From: Methylonatrum kenyense
GTDB lineage: Bacteria; Pseudomonadota; Gammaproteobacteria; Nitrococcales; Aquisalimonadaceae
Assembly: GCF_023195885.1 (NCBI RefSeq)
Contig: NZ_JALPKO010000002.1
Coordinates: 124,001-188,000 of the forward strand
Length of the DNA stretch: 64,000 nt
Reading direction: 5' to 3'
A program made the position numbers and the translations under genes. Numbering within the stretch: position 1 is the stretch's first letter; each line of letters starts with the position of its first letter. The notes beneath the pieces were generated by a model, which was not told the origin of the DNA, made no database searches, and saw only the letters and a list, made by a program, of their open reading frames with translations. Positions 10,454-22,475 of the stretch are shown in pieces.

Positions 10454-11797
10454 TTGGACAGCTCCGTCTGGAAACATTGCCTGAATCGCCTTGAGGCCGA
10501 GATCCCCGAGCAGCAGCTCAATACCTGGATCCGTCCGCTGCAGGCGGTGGAAGGCGACCAGCGGTTGCGGCTATTGGCGCCGAACCGTTTTGTTCTGGAT
10601 TGGGTCAAGGAACATTTTTTCGATCGTATCCAGGAACTCGCCGAGCAGCACCGCGACCGGCCCAATGTGGTACTGGAAATCGGCAGCAGCCTGCCGCCGG
10701 AGCCAGGCAGCGCACAGCCGCCGGCACAAACCGGACGGCCGGAACAGCGAACACGCCACGAGGCCCGTGCCTCCGGCGGAAGTAACATCAATCCCCGGTT
10801 CACCTTTGACAGCTTCGTCGAGGGCAAATCCAACCAGTTGGCACGCGCGGCCTGCACCCAGGTGGCGGAGAATTCCGGTGGCGCCTACAACCCGCTTTTC
10901 CTGTATGGCGGCGTCGGCCTGGGCAAAACCCACCTGATGCACGCGATCGGTAATCTCATGCTGCGCAATAACCCGCGCGCCAAGGTGCTATATCTTCATT
11001 CGGAACGTTTTGTCGGCGATATGGTGAAAGCGCTGCAACATAATGCGATCAACGAGTTCAAGCGGCATTACCGGACGGCGGATGCGCTGCTGATCGACGA
11101 TATCCAGTTCTTTGCCGGCAAGGAACGATCACAGGAAGAGTTTTTCCACACCTTCAATGCCTTGCTCGAAGGACAGCAGCAGGTAGTCCTGACCTGTGAC
11201 CGCTATCCCAAGGAAGTCGATGGCCTGGAGGAACGCCTGAAATCACGATTCGGCTGGGGGCTGACCGTGGCCATTGAGCCACCGGAACTGGAGACTCGGG
11301 TCGCAATCCTGATGAGCAAGGCATCGCAGGAGGGGATCGACCTGCCTCACGAGGTGGCTTTCTTCATCGCCAAGCGGATCTGGTCGAATATCCGGGAACT
11401 GGAAGGCGCCCTGCGCCGCGTGTTCGCCAACGCGCAATTCACTGGAAGTCCAATCACCGTCGATTTCACCAAGGAGGCGTTGAAGGATCTTCTCGCGCTG
11501 CAGGACAAGCTGGTGACCATCGAGAACATCCAGAAGACGGTGGCCGACTATTACAAGATCCGGGTGGCAGACCTGCATTCCAAACGTCGCAGCCGCTCGA
11601 TTACCCGACCGCGACAGATGGCCATGGCATTGGCGAAGGAACTGACCAGCCACAGCCTGCCGGAAATTGGCGATGCCTTCGGGGGTCGGGACCACACCAC
11701 GGTACTGCACGCCTGTCGAAAAGTGGTGGAGCTACGCGAGGCGGATGCCAGGTTGGCCGAAGACTATGCCAATCTGTTGAGAACGCTGACCACATGA
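10454..11797 (+). CDS. dnaA: Chromosomal replication initiator DnaA
   Basis: DnaA binds DnaA boxes at oriC and opens the duplex. The 447-residue protein shows domain I ([18 protein letters not shown], then WIRPLQA), a variable linker at about 75-110, the AAA+ ATPase (GGVGLGKTH at 152-160, LLIDDIQFF at 212-220), and the C-terminal DNA-binding domain with the signature [15 protein letters not shown]. The start is placed at the TTG at 10454, giving [13 protein letters not shown] in line with known DnaA N-termini, with GGGGG just upstream. The upstream ATG at 10376 would add 26 residues unlike the family. Confidence 0.95.
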   Translation: MDSSVWKHCLNRLEAEIPEQQLNTWIRPLQAVEGDQRLRLLAPNRFVLDWVKEHFFDRIQELAEQHRDRPNVVLEIGSSLPPEPGSAQPPAQTGRPEQRTRHEARASGGSNINPRFTFDSFVEGKSNQLARAACTQVAENSGGAYNPLFLYGGVGLGKTHLMHAIGNLMLRNNPRAKVLYLHSERFVGDMVKALQHNAINEFKRHYRTADALLIDDIQFFAGKERSQEEFFHTFNALLEGQQQVVLTCDRYPKEVDGLEERLKSRFGWGLTVAIEPPELETRVAILMSKASQEGIDLPHEVAFFIAKRIWSNIRELEGALRRVFANAQFTGSPITVDFTKEALKDLLALQDKLVTIENIQKTVADYYKIRVADLHSKRRSRSITRPRQMAMALAKELTSHSLPEIGDAFGGRDHTTVLHACRKVVELREADARLAEDYANLLRTLTT

Positions 11798-12034
11798 TGT
11801 GCGGAAGCTGTGGACAAAATGGCGGGTCCAACACGTCCACGATTTGTCCACAGCTTCTCCTCGGTACATACCGGAAAGGTACCGCTGCTTTCACACAGGG
11901 AAAAATTCAAATAGATAGCTGTTTTTAAAGGATAAATAAAAGATTTCCACAGCTGATCTGGAAGTCAGTAATAACCACAAGTCTTTTAAAAGATAAAACA
12001 CTAGTAATTAAGGAAGCGCTCAAAAGGCAGGCTT
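11798..12034. other. oriC: Probable oriC: dnaA-dnaN intergenic region
   Basis: This 237-bp spacer has origin features. Two DnaA boxes (TGTGGACAA at 11809-11817 and TTGTCCACA at 11844-11852) form a perfect inverted repeat with 14-bp arms (11805-11818, 11843-11856). Weaker box-like sequences are TTTCCACAG (11944-11952) and TAACCACAA (11972-11980). Two AT-rich tracts, about 11900-11946 and 11981-12015, stand out from the GC-rich background and could be the unwinding element. The rpmH-dnaA spacer also has a box, so a bipartite origin is possible. Confidence 0.65.
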
Positions 12035-13135
12035 ATGAAGATTGAAATCAAGCGGGAGACGCTGCTTCGGCCACTGCAGTCCATCATTGGGGTCGTCGAA
12101 CGGCGGCAAACGCTGCCGGTGCTCGCGAATGTTCTGCTGGTGGCAGATGACCAGGGGCTTGGACTGACGGCTACGGACCTGGAAGTCGAGATTGCGGCAC
12201 GGGTGGATGTACCGATAGCAGAGGCCGGGCAGATAACGGTACCGGCTCGAAAAATGATGGATATCGTGCGCAATCTGCCCGAGGGCAGCGACATTACGGT
12301 GGCCGTGGATCAGGATCGTGCCCTGGTCACTTCGGAGCGCAGCCGTTTCACGCTGACGACGCTGCCGGCCACCGAATTCCCGACCGTCGAAGACATCGGC
12401 GAGAGCCAGCCGCTGTTGCTGTCGCAGGGAAGCCTGCGTCGGTTGATCGAGAAAACGCAATTCTCCATGGCCTTGCAGGATGTCCGGTATTACCTCAACG
12501 GTCTGTTGCTGGAGCTTGATCCGGATCGACTTCGGGCGGTGGCCACCGATGGTCATCGGCTTGCTTTGGGCGAAGTCCCCGGTGCCGTGGATGTGTCAGA
12601 GAGCAAGCAGGTCATTGTGCCGCGCAAGGGCGTGCAGGAATTGCTGCGTCTTCTCGGTGACGACGACAGCGAAGTTCGCGTGGAATTGGGCAGCAATCAC
12701 CTTCGGGTGACCCTGACCGACTTGCGGTTTACCTCCAAGCTGATCGACGGTCGATTCCCCGAGTACCAGCGCGTGATTCCTGCGGTGGATGAGCGAATCC
12801 TGCTGGCGGATCGGGACGCCTTGCGGCAGGCCCTGGTACGGGCATCGATCCTGTCGAACGAGAAATACCGGGGTGTCCGCTTCATGGTGGATCAGGGCAG
12901 TTTGCGGATTCAATCCAACAACCCGGAACAGGAAGAGGCGGTCGAGGAGCTGACCGTCGACTATCAGGGAACCCCGCTTGAGATTGGTTTCAACGCGAGT
13001 TACCTGCTTGACGCGATCGGCGCCATCGAGACGGATCAGGTGTCCATTGGCCTGGTGGATGCCAATAGTTCCTGTCTGGTTACCGCGGCCGGCGATGCTA
13101 GCCATCAATATGTGGTCATGCCGATGCGGCTCTGA
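12035..13135 (+). CDS. dnaN: DNA polymerase III beta subunit (sliding clamp)
   Basis: DnaN forms the ring that tethers DNA polymerase III to its template. The 366-residue protein begins MKIEIKRETLLRPLQSIIGVVERRQTLPVL and ends with the typical VMPMRL clamp tail that shapes the partner-binding pocket. Three clamp domains of about 120 residues are consistent with its length. The gene follows the putative oriC and precedes recF in the standard dnaA-dnaN-recF-gyrB order. Confidence 0.97.
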   Translation: MKIEIKRETLLRPLQSIIGVVERRQTLPVLANVLLVADDQGLGLTATDLEVEIAARVDVPIAEAGQITVPARKMMDIVRNLPEGSDITVAVDQDRALVTSERSRFTLTTLPATEFPTVEDIGESQPLLLSQGSLRRLIEKTQFSMALQDVRYYLNGLLLELDPDRLRAVATDGHRLALGEVPGAVDVSESKQVIVPRKGVQELLRLLGDDDSEVRVELGSNHLRVTLTDLRFTSKLIDGRFPEYQRVIPAVDERILLADRDALRQALVRASILSNEKYRGVRFMVDQGSLRIQSNNPEQEEAVEELTVDYQGTPLEIGFNASYLLDAIGAIETDQVSIGLVDANSSCLVTAAGDASHQYVVMPMRL

Positions 13136-13216
13136 GCAGGCATTTCCAGGCGAATATGCTCGCCTTTACCATGACGTTGCCGGCTTGCGAAACCGTCTTT
13201 GTTAGCGGGGGCGCCA

Positions 13217-14287
13217 ATGGCGCTTGAGCGATTGACGATAGGGGGGTTTCGTAATCTGAGGGATGGCCTGTTGCCGGTGTTCGGCCGGGTTAACGCGATT
13301 ATTGGTCCGAACGCCTCGGGCAAGACCAGCTTGCTTGAAGCCATTCATGTTCTCGCTCGGGCGCGAAGTTTTCGCGCGGCGCGCCTCGATTCCGTGACCT
13401 GTCAATCCCGCGATGGGTTTCGTCTGGTCGCCGAGGTGGCGGCCGGTGGAAGCCGGCACCGGCTTGGGTTGGAGCGGGACCGGCGGCGATTGCGGGTCCG
13501 GGTTGATGGTCAGGATGTGCGGGTACTGTCCGAGTTGGCGCGTCATCTGCCTGTCCAGGTCGTCAACACCGAGAGCCAGCGCTTGTTGCAGGATGGACCG
13601 GGGCTGAGGCGACAGTTCCTGAACTGGACCACGTTCCACGTGGAACACCGATACCGAGAGGCATGGAAGCGTTTTGAACGGGTTCTGCGTCAACGCAACG
13701 CTGCGATTCGTGGGGGCGAACGCCGCCTTGCCCTGGCATGGAATGGCGAGCTGATCAATGCCGGCGAGCAGGTGACGGCGATGCGAAGTCGGTTGCTACA
13801 AGACCTGGAGCCGCTCCTGGAGCCCTTTCTTAAGGACTGGTTGGGTGGCGTTACCGTCGCGCTGCGCTACCGGCGGGGCTGGGCGAAGGATGTCAGCTAT
13901 GGGGAGGCGTTGAGGCGGAGCCAGGAAACCGAAATGGAGCGCGGTTTCACACTGGTCGGGCCTCACCGCGCAGATCTGGCGATCAAGGCTAATGGGGTGC
14001 CTGCACAGGAATGGCTGTCCCGCGGCCAGCAGAAGATCCTCGTAATCGGCTTGATGCTTGCTGTGACAAACCGGCTGCAGCAGCTGGGTGGTGGCGATCC
14101 GATCCTGCTGGTCGACGATCTGGCCTCCGAGCTCGATGCGGAACGCCGGCTGCAGGTCGTAGAGGCCTTGCTTTCGACTGGCGCGCAGGTGTTTTTGACT
14201 GCGGCGGCGCAGGAAGAACTGCCCCTGGGAGCCGATGCGCGGTGGTTCCACGTGGAACATGGCGAGCTCCGCGAAATGGTACAATAG
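13217..14287 (+). CDS. recF: DNA replication and repair protein RecF
   Basis: RecF is an SMC/ABC-like ATPase that helps load RecA at gaps. The 356-residue protein has Walker A GPNASGKTS at 30-38, the ABC signature LSRGQQKIL, and Walker B ILLVDDLASELD. The ATG at 13217 is chosen over a TTG at 13199 because it gives MALERLTIGGFRNL, the family N-terminus. Two identical FHVEH peptides at 140-144 and 344-348 are encoded by parS sequences, so the protein and DNA functions share the same bases. Confidence 0.96.
   Translation: MALERLTIGGFRNLRDGLLPVFGRVNAIIGPNASGKTSLLEAIHVLARARSFRAARLDSVTCQSRDGFRLVAEVAAGGSRHRLGLERDRRRLRVRVDGQDVRVLSELARHLPVQVVNTESQRLLQDGPGLRRQFLNWTTFHVEHRYREAWKRFERVLRQRNAAIRGGERRLALAWNGELINAGEQVTAMRSRLLQDLEPLLEPFLKDWLGGVTVALRYRRGWAKDVSYGEALRRSQETEMERGFTLVGPHRADLAIKANGVPAQEWLSRGQQKILVIGLMLAVTNRLQQLGGGDPILLVDDLASELDAERRLQVVEALLSTGAQVFLTAAAQEELPLGADARWFHVEHGELREMVQ
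13632..13647. promoter_or_regulatory. parS: parS site 1 (inside recF)
   Basis: The palindrome GTTCCACGTGGAAC at 13633-13646 matches the core of the Pseudomonas-type parS TGTTCCACGTGGAACA. It is the centromere-like site on which ParB loads. Here it lies within recF and encodes FHVEH. Confidence 0.85.
14244..14259. promoter_or_regulatory. parS: parS site 2 (3' end of recF)
   Basis: GGTTCCACGTGGAACA contains the full 14-bp parS core at 14245-14258. It encodes the second FHVEH of RecF, about 600 bp from site 1 and less than 70 bp before gyrB. Confidence 0.85.
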
Positions 14288-16726
<2,439 letters not shown>

Positions 16727-16729
<3 letters not shown>

Positions 16730-16764
16730 GGAAACACGGATCTATTCCCGCGTCTGCGCCCGAG
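16727..16764 (+). repeat. Fold-back repeat fragment, copy E, starting on the gyrB stop codon
   Basis: From the gyrB TAG onward the sequence reads TAGGGAAACACGGATCTATT and continues through CCCGCGTCTGCGCCCGAG. This matches the outer 38 bp of the repeat family. The rest of the element is absent. Confidence 0.75.
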
Positions 16765-16872
16765 CCCTGCGGGTGATCACCGGATTCACTGCTCGGCGGC
16801 ATTGTGGCGCGTGACGAGGGAAACACCCTCGCGCAGCCAAACGCATTGTCAGGCTTTGACGGCTGCCGGATC

Positions 16873-16902
16873 CTGACCGTGTTCCACGTGGAACACGGTC
16901 AG
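16873..16902. promoter_or_regulatory. parS: parS site 3 within a perfect 30-bp palindrome
   Basis: The consensus parS TGTTCCACGTGGAACA occupies 16880-16895. The symmetry extends on both sides as CTGACCG and CGGTCAG, giving a perfect 30-bp palindrome. It lies between the convergent genes gyrB and plsC, two bases past the plsC stop. It could also form a hairpin that ends transcription from either side, although no T tract follows. Confidence 0.88.
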
Positions 16903-16904
16903 TC

Positions 16905-17699
16905 CTATTTCCCCTGCTTGCCAGCCGTCCGGTCCTCGTAGGCCTGAGCGACCTCCCGGCTGTTCCGTTCGATCCAGTCCCGCGCTTCGGCCAGCAGGGA
17001 TTCCTGTGTTTTGCCTTTTGATTCAATGACCTGGCTTATCCTGACTCGAATCGTGCCCGGATATTTCAGGAACGAATTCTTTGGCCAACATTCACCGGCG
17101 TTGTGCGCAACCAGCACCACCGGATATCCGGTTTCCACGGCCAGCACGGCGCCGCCTCGCTGGTATCGGCCACTGCGTCCAGGCGGCACCCGGGTTCCTT
17201 CCGGGTAGATGACCACCCAGACGCCCTCGTCCAGTCGAGCCCGGCCCTGCTCCAGCATCTGTTGCATGGCCTCCTTGCGGGCGGACCTGTCGATGGCGAT
17301 GGGCTTCAACATGCGGATCGCCCAGCCGATGAACGGAATACGGGTGAGCTCACGTTTCAGCACCCAGGTCTGGGGCTGGAACAGGTCCATCAGGGCCAGG
17401 GTTTCCCAGGCTGACTGGTGTTTCGCCAGGACGATGCACGGTGTGTCTGGCCGATTCTCCAGGCCTTCAACCTCGAAGCGCACACCGGCCGCCACCGCGG
17501 CCCACCAGATCAGAAACCGGCTCCACAGGTTGAACAGCCGATAGCGCATCCGGTAGGGGCTCAGAGCCGCGAGCAGGATTCCCAACGTGCCAAAAACCAG
17601 CGTCGCGGCGAGTGTACCGGCCGCCCAGAGGATCGAGCCGAGGATGATTCGAGTGCTTCGGATCACCGGTTGGCCCGGGTTGCTTGGCGAATCTGCCAT
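16905..17699 (-). CDS. plsC: 1-acyl-sn-glycerol-3-phosphate acyltransferase (PlsC family)
   Basis: This 264-residue membrane enzyme transfers an acyl chain to lysophosphatidic acid in phospholipid synthesis. N-terminal hydrophobic segments (about 18-46 and 62-72) are followed by the acyltransferase boxes: HQSAWE at 94-99 (the HX4D/E catalytic motif, here ending in Glu), KRELTRIPFIGW at about 115-126, and YPEGTR at 165-170. It is the last gene of a glyQ-glyS-gmhB-plsC run and lies 13 bp after gmhB. The same neighbourhood is seen in other Gammaproteobacteria. Confidence 0.92.
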   Translation of the reverse strand: MADSPSNPGQPVIRSTRIILGSILWAAGTLAATLVFGTLGILLAALSPYRMRYRLFNLWSRFLIWWAAVAAGVRFEVEGLENRPDTPCIVLAKHQSAWETLALMDLFQPQTWVLKRELTRIPFIGWAIRMLKPIAIDRSARKEAMQQMLEQGRARLDEGVWVVIYPEGTRVPPGRSGRYQRGGAVLAVETGYPVVLVAHNAGECWPKNSFLKYPGTIRVRISQVIESKGKTQESLLAEARDWIERNSREVAQAYEDRTAGKQGK

Positions 17700-17712
17700 G
17701 GTTCCGGCAACC

Positions 17713-18288
17713 TCATTGCGTGATTGAATGACCCTGGTCCGACATGCCGCCGGCCAGCAGCCACTCTGCGAAATCCTTCAGGGTGTCGAATACCGGCACG
17801 TCCGGCATGGTGCCCGCGTCAAGGGTCTCCTCCCCCTTGCCGGTGCAAACCAGAACGGGCCGGGTCCCAGCCGCGATGCCGGCCTCGAGATCGCGGGCTG
17901 CATCGCCGACCATGAAACTGTTGCCGAGGTCCAGATCCAGTTCCTCCGCGGCCTGAAGGAGCATCCCCGGTCGGGGTTTACGGCAGGCACAACCGGCTTC
18001 CGGAAGGTGGGGACAGGCATAGATGCCGTCGAGCGCCGTGCCCTGCTCCGCCAACAGGCCCCGAAGATGCGCATGGATGCTGTCCAGCGTGGCCAGGCTA
18101 TAGAGTCCGCGGCCGACGCCGGACTGGTTGGTACAAACCACCACGGCCCAGCCGGCCTGTTTCAGCCGGCGGATGGCGTCCAGGCTTCCCGGCAGCGGCT
18201 GGAACTCCTCGACCGAGCGGATGAAAAGCTCTGAGTCCCGATTGATGACTCCGTCACGGTCCAGAAATACCGCTGAACGTGCGGCCAT
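17713..18288 (-). CDS. gmhB: D-glycero-beta-D-manno-heptose-1,7-bisphosphate 7-phosphatase
   Basis: GmhB is a HAD-superfamily phosphatase in the ADP-heptose pathway for lipopolysaccharide core. The 191-residue protein has the catalytic DRDGVIN motif (Asp10, Asp12), TNQSGVGRG, the zinc site C92-x-H94...C100-x-C102 (ACPHLPEAGCACRKPRPGM), and VGDAARDLEAG. The start codon shares one base with the glyS stop codon (TGATG), implying coupled translation. Confidence 0.93.
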   Translation of the reverse strand: MAARSAVFLDRDGVINRDSELFIRSVEEFQPLPGSLDAIRRLKQAGWAVVVCTNQSGVGRGLYSLATLDSIHAHLRGLLAEQGTALDGIYACPHLPEAGCACRKPRPGMLLQAAEELDLDLGNSFMVGDAARDLEAGIAAGTRPVLVCTGKGEETLDAGTMPDVPVFDTLKDFAEWLLAGGMSDQGHSITQ

Positions 18289-20397
18289 CAGGCCGGTGCC
18301 TGTTCGGGAGTCAGACGGGCGATATCGGCCACCGAACTCAGGATGCCAGCCAACTGACCGAGCAGGTGCAGCCGGTTCCGGCGTATCGCCGGATCGTCAG
18401 CCATGACCATCACCGAATCGAAGAACGCATCCACGGGTTCCCGCAGTTGCGCCATGGTGCTGAGCGAATCCTGGTAGCGGCGCGCCTGATTGAGGGCCTG
18501 TATCTCGGTTTTCACACGCTGCAGGTTCTGATAAAGAAGCTTTTCCTCTTCCGCATCGAAATGTGCGGGATCCGGTTCGGGCGCTGGAAGGGACTGTTCC
18601 GCCTTGCGCAGGATGTTTTGCACGCGCTTGTTCGCCGCCGCCAGGCTGGCAGCCGCCTCGGTTTTCCGGAAGTGGGCGCAGGCCTCAAGCCGAAATGCGA
18701 GATCCACAGGATCGTCCACCGCCGCGCCATCGTCCTCCATGGCCCGGGCGGCCGAGGCCGCATCGAATACGTCGCTGCTGACACCGCGATCAAGCATGTA
18801 GCCCCGCAGCCGTTCGAGGCAGAAGGCGACCAGATCGTCGATAACGGCAGGATCATGCAGATCTTGCGGCAGGTGATCATGGGCCTGCCTGAACAGTCGC
18901 CGCAGCGACAGCGAATGTTTGCATTCCACGAGGATGCGCATCAGCCCCAGGGCCGCGCGACGCAGCGCGAAGGGGTCTTTGTCGCCGGAGGGGATTTGGC
19001 CGAGGGCGAAAATGCCGACCAGCGTGTCCGCGCGCTCGGCCACGGCCAGCGCCTGGGCCAAGGCCGTCTCGGGAAGCCTGTCGCCGGCATAGCGTGGCAG
19101 GTAATGCTGCTCCAGGCTGCCGGCCAGTTCACCGTCCAGGCCGTCATGTAGCGCGTAGTAGCGCCCCATCGTACCCTGCAGTTCGGGAAATTCTCCGACC
19201 ATTTCGGTCAGCAGGTCGCACTTCGCCAGCATGGCCGCCTGTTCTACACGATCGGCATCGGAACCGAAGGCCGGCGCCAGCAGGCGGGCCAGTGCGGCAA
19301 CCCGCACCGCCTTGTCGTGCAGACTGCCGAGGCGTTTCTGGAAAATGATTTCCCGCAATGCCGGAACCCGCTCGGCCAGCGGCTTCCGCCGGTCCTGGTT
19401 CCAGAAGAACTCGGCATCGGCAAGCCGCGGCCGAATCACACGTTCATTGCCCAGCACGACCTGTTCAGGATCGCGGCTTTCGAGATTGGCAACGGTGATG
19501 AACGCGGGCATCAGCCGCCCGCCGGCGTCACGTAGCGGGAAATACTTCTGGTGTCCCTGCATACTCGAGACCAGTGCCTCGCTTGGTACGTCCAGGAAAC
19601 GGGCGTCGAAACGACCGGTAATCGCCACTGGCCATTCCACCAGGGCGGTAACCTCGTCCAGTAGGGAATCCTCGATCACGGCCCTGCCGCCGACCCGTTC
19701 GGCCTCGGCCTCGACCTGCTCCCTCACACGTTGGCGACGGCGCTCGAACCCGGCAAGCACGAAGCCTTTCTGCTCCAGCACGGCCTCATAGTCTGTCGCC
19801 TGCTGCAGAGGAATCGGCTCGGCGGTGTGGAAGCGATGTCCGCGTGTCAGCCGATCACTGGCGATCCCGAACAGCCGTATCGGCACCACCGTGTCGCCAA
19901 ACAGCGCACAGATCCAGTGCACCGGGCGCACGAAAGCCGCATCGCTGTCGCCCCAGCGCATGCGCCGCGGGATGGGTAGGCGGTTCAGCGCATGCTGCAC
20001 GATTTCCGGCACCAGTGCGCTGGTGTCCTGTCCGGGCTGTTCCGCCTGATAGCTCAGCCAGGCGCCTTTCTCGGTACGCTCCTCGCCAAGGTCCGCCACG
20101 TTGACACCGCAGGAACGGGCGAAACCCAGTGCCGCCTTGGTGGGCTCGCCGCTGTCATCAAACGCGGCCTGCAGTGCCGGCCCGCGTCGGTTGACCACGC
20201 GGTCCGGCTGTTTCACCGGCAGCCCGCGTAACAGCACGGCCAGCCGGCGTGGTGCGGCAAACGCCTGATGCTGCTCGGGCTTCAGATCCTGGCGCTCCAG
20301 TCCGGCCAGCACCTCCCGATGAAAGGATTCGATCAGTCGTGGCAACGCCGTCGGCGGCAATTCCTCGGTACCAATCTCCACCAACAGTTCACGGGTT

Positions 20398-20405
<8 letters not shown>
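18288..20405 (-). CDS. glyS: Glycine--tRNA ligase beta subunit
   Basis: GlyS is the beta chain of the heterotetrameric glycyl-tRNA synthetase. The chosen ATG at 20405 gives [22 protein letters not shown], matching the family N-terminus and yielding 705 residues. An ATG four codons upstream is possible but less typical. Conserved segments include [40 protein letters not shown], and [10 protein letters not shown]. The start overlaps the end of glyQ by 8 bp, so the two subunits are translationally coupled. Confidence 0.96.
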
Positions 20406-21339
<934 letters not shown>

Positions 21340-21601
21340 CGACGAAAATCCCTGAATCCGGCGGATAAATGGCCTGGTAGCAGGTCAAACCGGGCAGTAT
21401 ACCTGTATCGCCCGGCACCCACGAAGCCCCGGGCCGGGATGGCCAGCGGCCCGGATCTGCCAAACGGTCCACGGTTTCGAAGCGGAGGTTGGCGCATCGT
21501 CAACGTGTGGACCGACGATCCGTCCCGCAACTGCAAAGCTCGGCTGATTTGCGGGATGCCTGTCCCCTTGCGGATGGACCAGCGGTGGAGGTGAGTACGG
21601 C

Positions 21602-22174
21602 ATGGCGGAACTGATTCTCGAGCCAGGCGCCACGGCCCAGTGGCAACAACTCGTTCGCGACGCGGAGAACCGTTGTGGCGCGCGGCTGGATGAGGATGCC
21701 CAGAGCTACCTGGTCTTCCTCCTGATGCGTTATCTGCGTCGGTCTGATCTGATACGCAGACTGCTGGCAATTGCCTATCTGCAGGCGATGGCCAGCCAGG
21801 GCCGTGCGCGCGCGGACCGACTACGTGATGTCGGCGACGAATGCCTGTTGCTCGGGGGCCTGTTTCCGGGCCAGATAAGGCGCCGGCGCGTGACACTTGA
21901 TTACGTCATCGATCTCGGTCAGGGAGCCTATGGTGAACTCGGCGCCAGTGACGGCTCCGCCCTGGCCAGCCTGTTCGGCAAGCTGGCACAGGATTTCCCG
22001 TTGTTACTGGACGTACTCGGAGAACTTCGGCGGAATCCGGACACCGACTCGCTGGACAGGATGGCCCTGGCTGCCCATCGCTTTCTTGAGTCGGGCAGCC
22101 CCGCAGCGCGTCGCGAGCTGGAAAGAGCACACGGTCGTCTGATCGGAGCGCCGGGGGCTGATCTCCTGCATTAA
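21602..22174 (+). CDS. Hypothetical protein, helical, cytosolic
   Basis: I do not recognise this 190-residue protein. It starts MAELILEPGATAQWQQLVRDA with an excellent GGAGGTGAG ribosome binding site 6 bp upstream. It is predicted mostly alpha-helical, with no signal peptide or membrane helix. LDEDAQSYLVFLLMRYLRR and LLAIAYLQAM suggest a packed helical core. It stands alone between glyQ (divergent) and the NtrC-controlled glnA region. Its TAA stop lies inside the terminal repeat of fold-back element B. Overlapping frames on the minus strand lack such a start signal. Confidence 0.65.
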   Translation: MAELILEPGATAQWQQLVRDAENRCGARLDEDAQSYLVFLLMRYLRRSDLIRRLLAIAYLQAMASQGRARADRLRDVGDECLLLGGLFPGQIRRRRVTLDYVIDLGQGAYGELGASDGSALASLFGKLAQDFPLLLDVLGELRRNPDTDSLDRMALAAHRFLESGSPAARRELERAHGRLIGAPGADLLH

Positions 22175-22343
22175 GGAAACACTGATTTATTCCCGCGTCT
22201 GCGCCCGAGACCGGTTTTGGCCATCTGACAAGGCGCGGTGCCGGCCCGGTAGCCAGAACTACCGGGCCGGTGACGCAACACAGCCAGGGGCCAAAACCGG
22301 CCGGGCCACTGGCAAGCATGCGAATAAATCAGTGTTTCCTTAA
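22171..22343 (+). repeat. Complete fold-back (MITE-like) element, copy B
   Basis: Perfect 22-bp terminal inverted repeats pair 22171-22192 with 22322-22343 (tip TTAAGGAAACACTGATTTAT). Inside, CCGGTTTTGGCC (22211-22222) pairs with GGCCAAAACCGG (22289-22300). CCGGCCCGGTAG (22241-22252) pairs with CTACCGGGCCGG (22259-22270). The element is 173 bp, has no gene, and shares about 110 bp of core with copy A. The left tip includes the TAA stop of the upstream gene. Confidence 0.88.
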
Positions 22344-22364
22344 GAAGACACGGACCAGCGTTTA

Positions 22365-22381
22365 CGCACTGATTTGGTGCA
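22365..22381. promoter_or_regulatory. NtrC-binding site 1 upstream of glnA
   Basis: CGCACTGATTTGGTGCA fits the NtrC enhancer pattern GCAC-N7-GTGC with dyad symmetry. It is centred about 129 bp before the predicted sigma-54 start point, like the upstream enhancer of E. coli glnAp2. Confidence 0.7.
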
Positions 22382-22394
22382 TGCTGCAACGATT

Positions 22395-22411
22395 TGCGCC
22401 TTATTAGTGCG
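22395..22411. promoter_or_regulatory. NtrC-binding site 2 upstream of glnA
   Basis: TGCGCCTTATTAGTGCG is a second NtrC-like dyad centred 30 bp (three helical turns) from site 1, so the two sites lie on one face of the DNA. That spacing supports cooperative NtrC oligomer binding. A weaker half site, TGCACT, follows at 22437. Confidence 0.6.
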
Positions 22412-22475
22412 TATTGCCGCGAGTCCTGCCATGCTCTGCACTATTAAAACGCGATGCCGCGCCATGTATTGGTGC

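Noticed and set aside
16820-16845. Another repeat tip, GAGGGAAACACCCTCG
   Set aside because: The similarity covers only GGGAAACAC and the sequence forms its own small hairpin; no family core follows.
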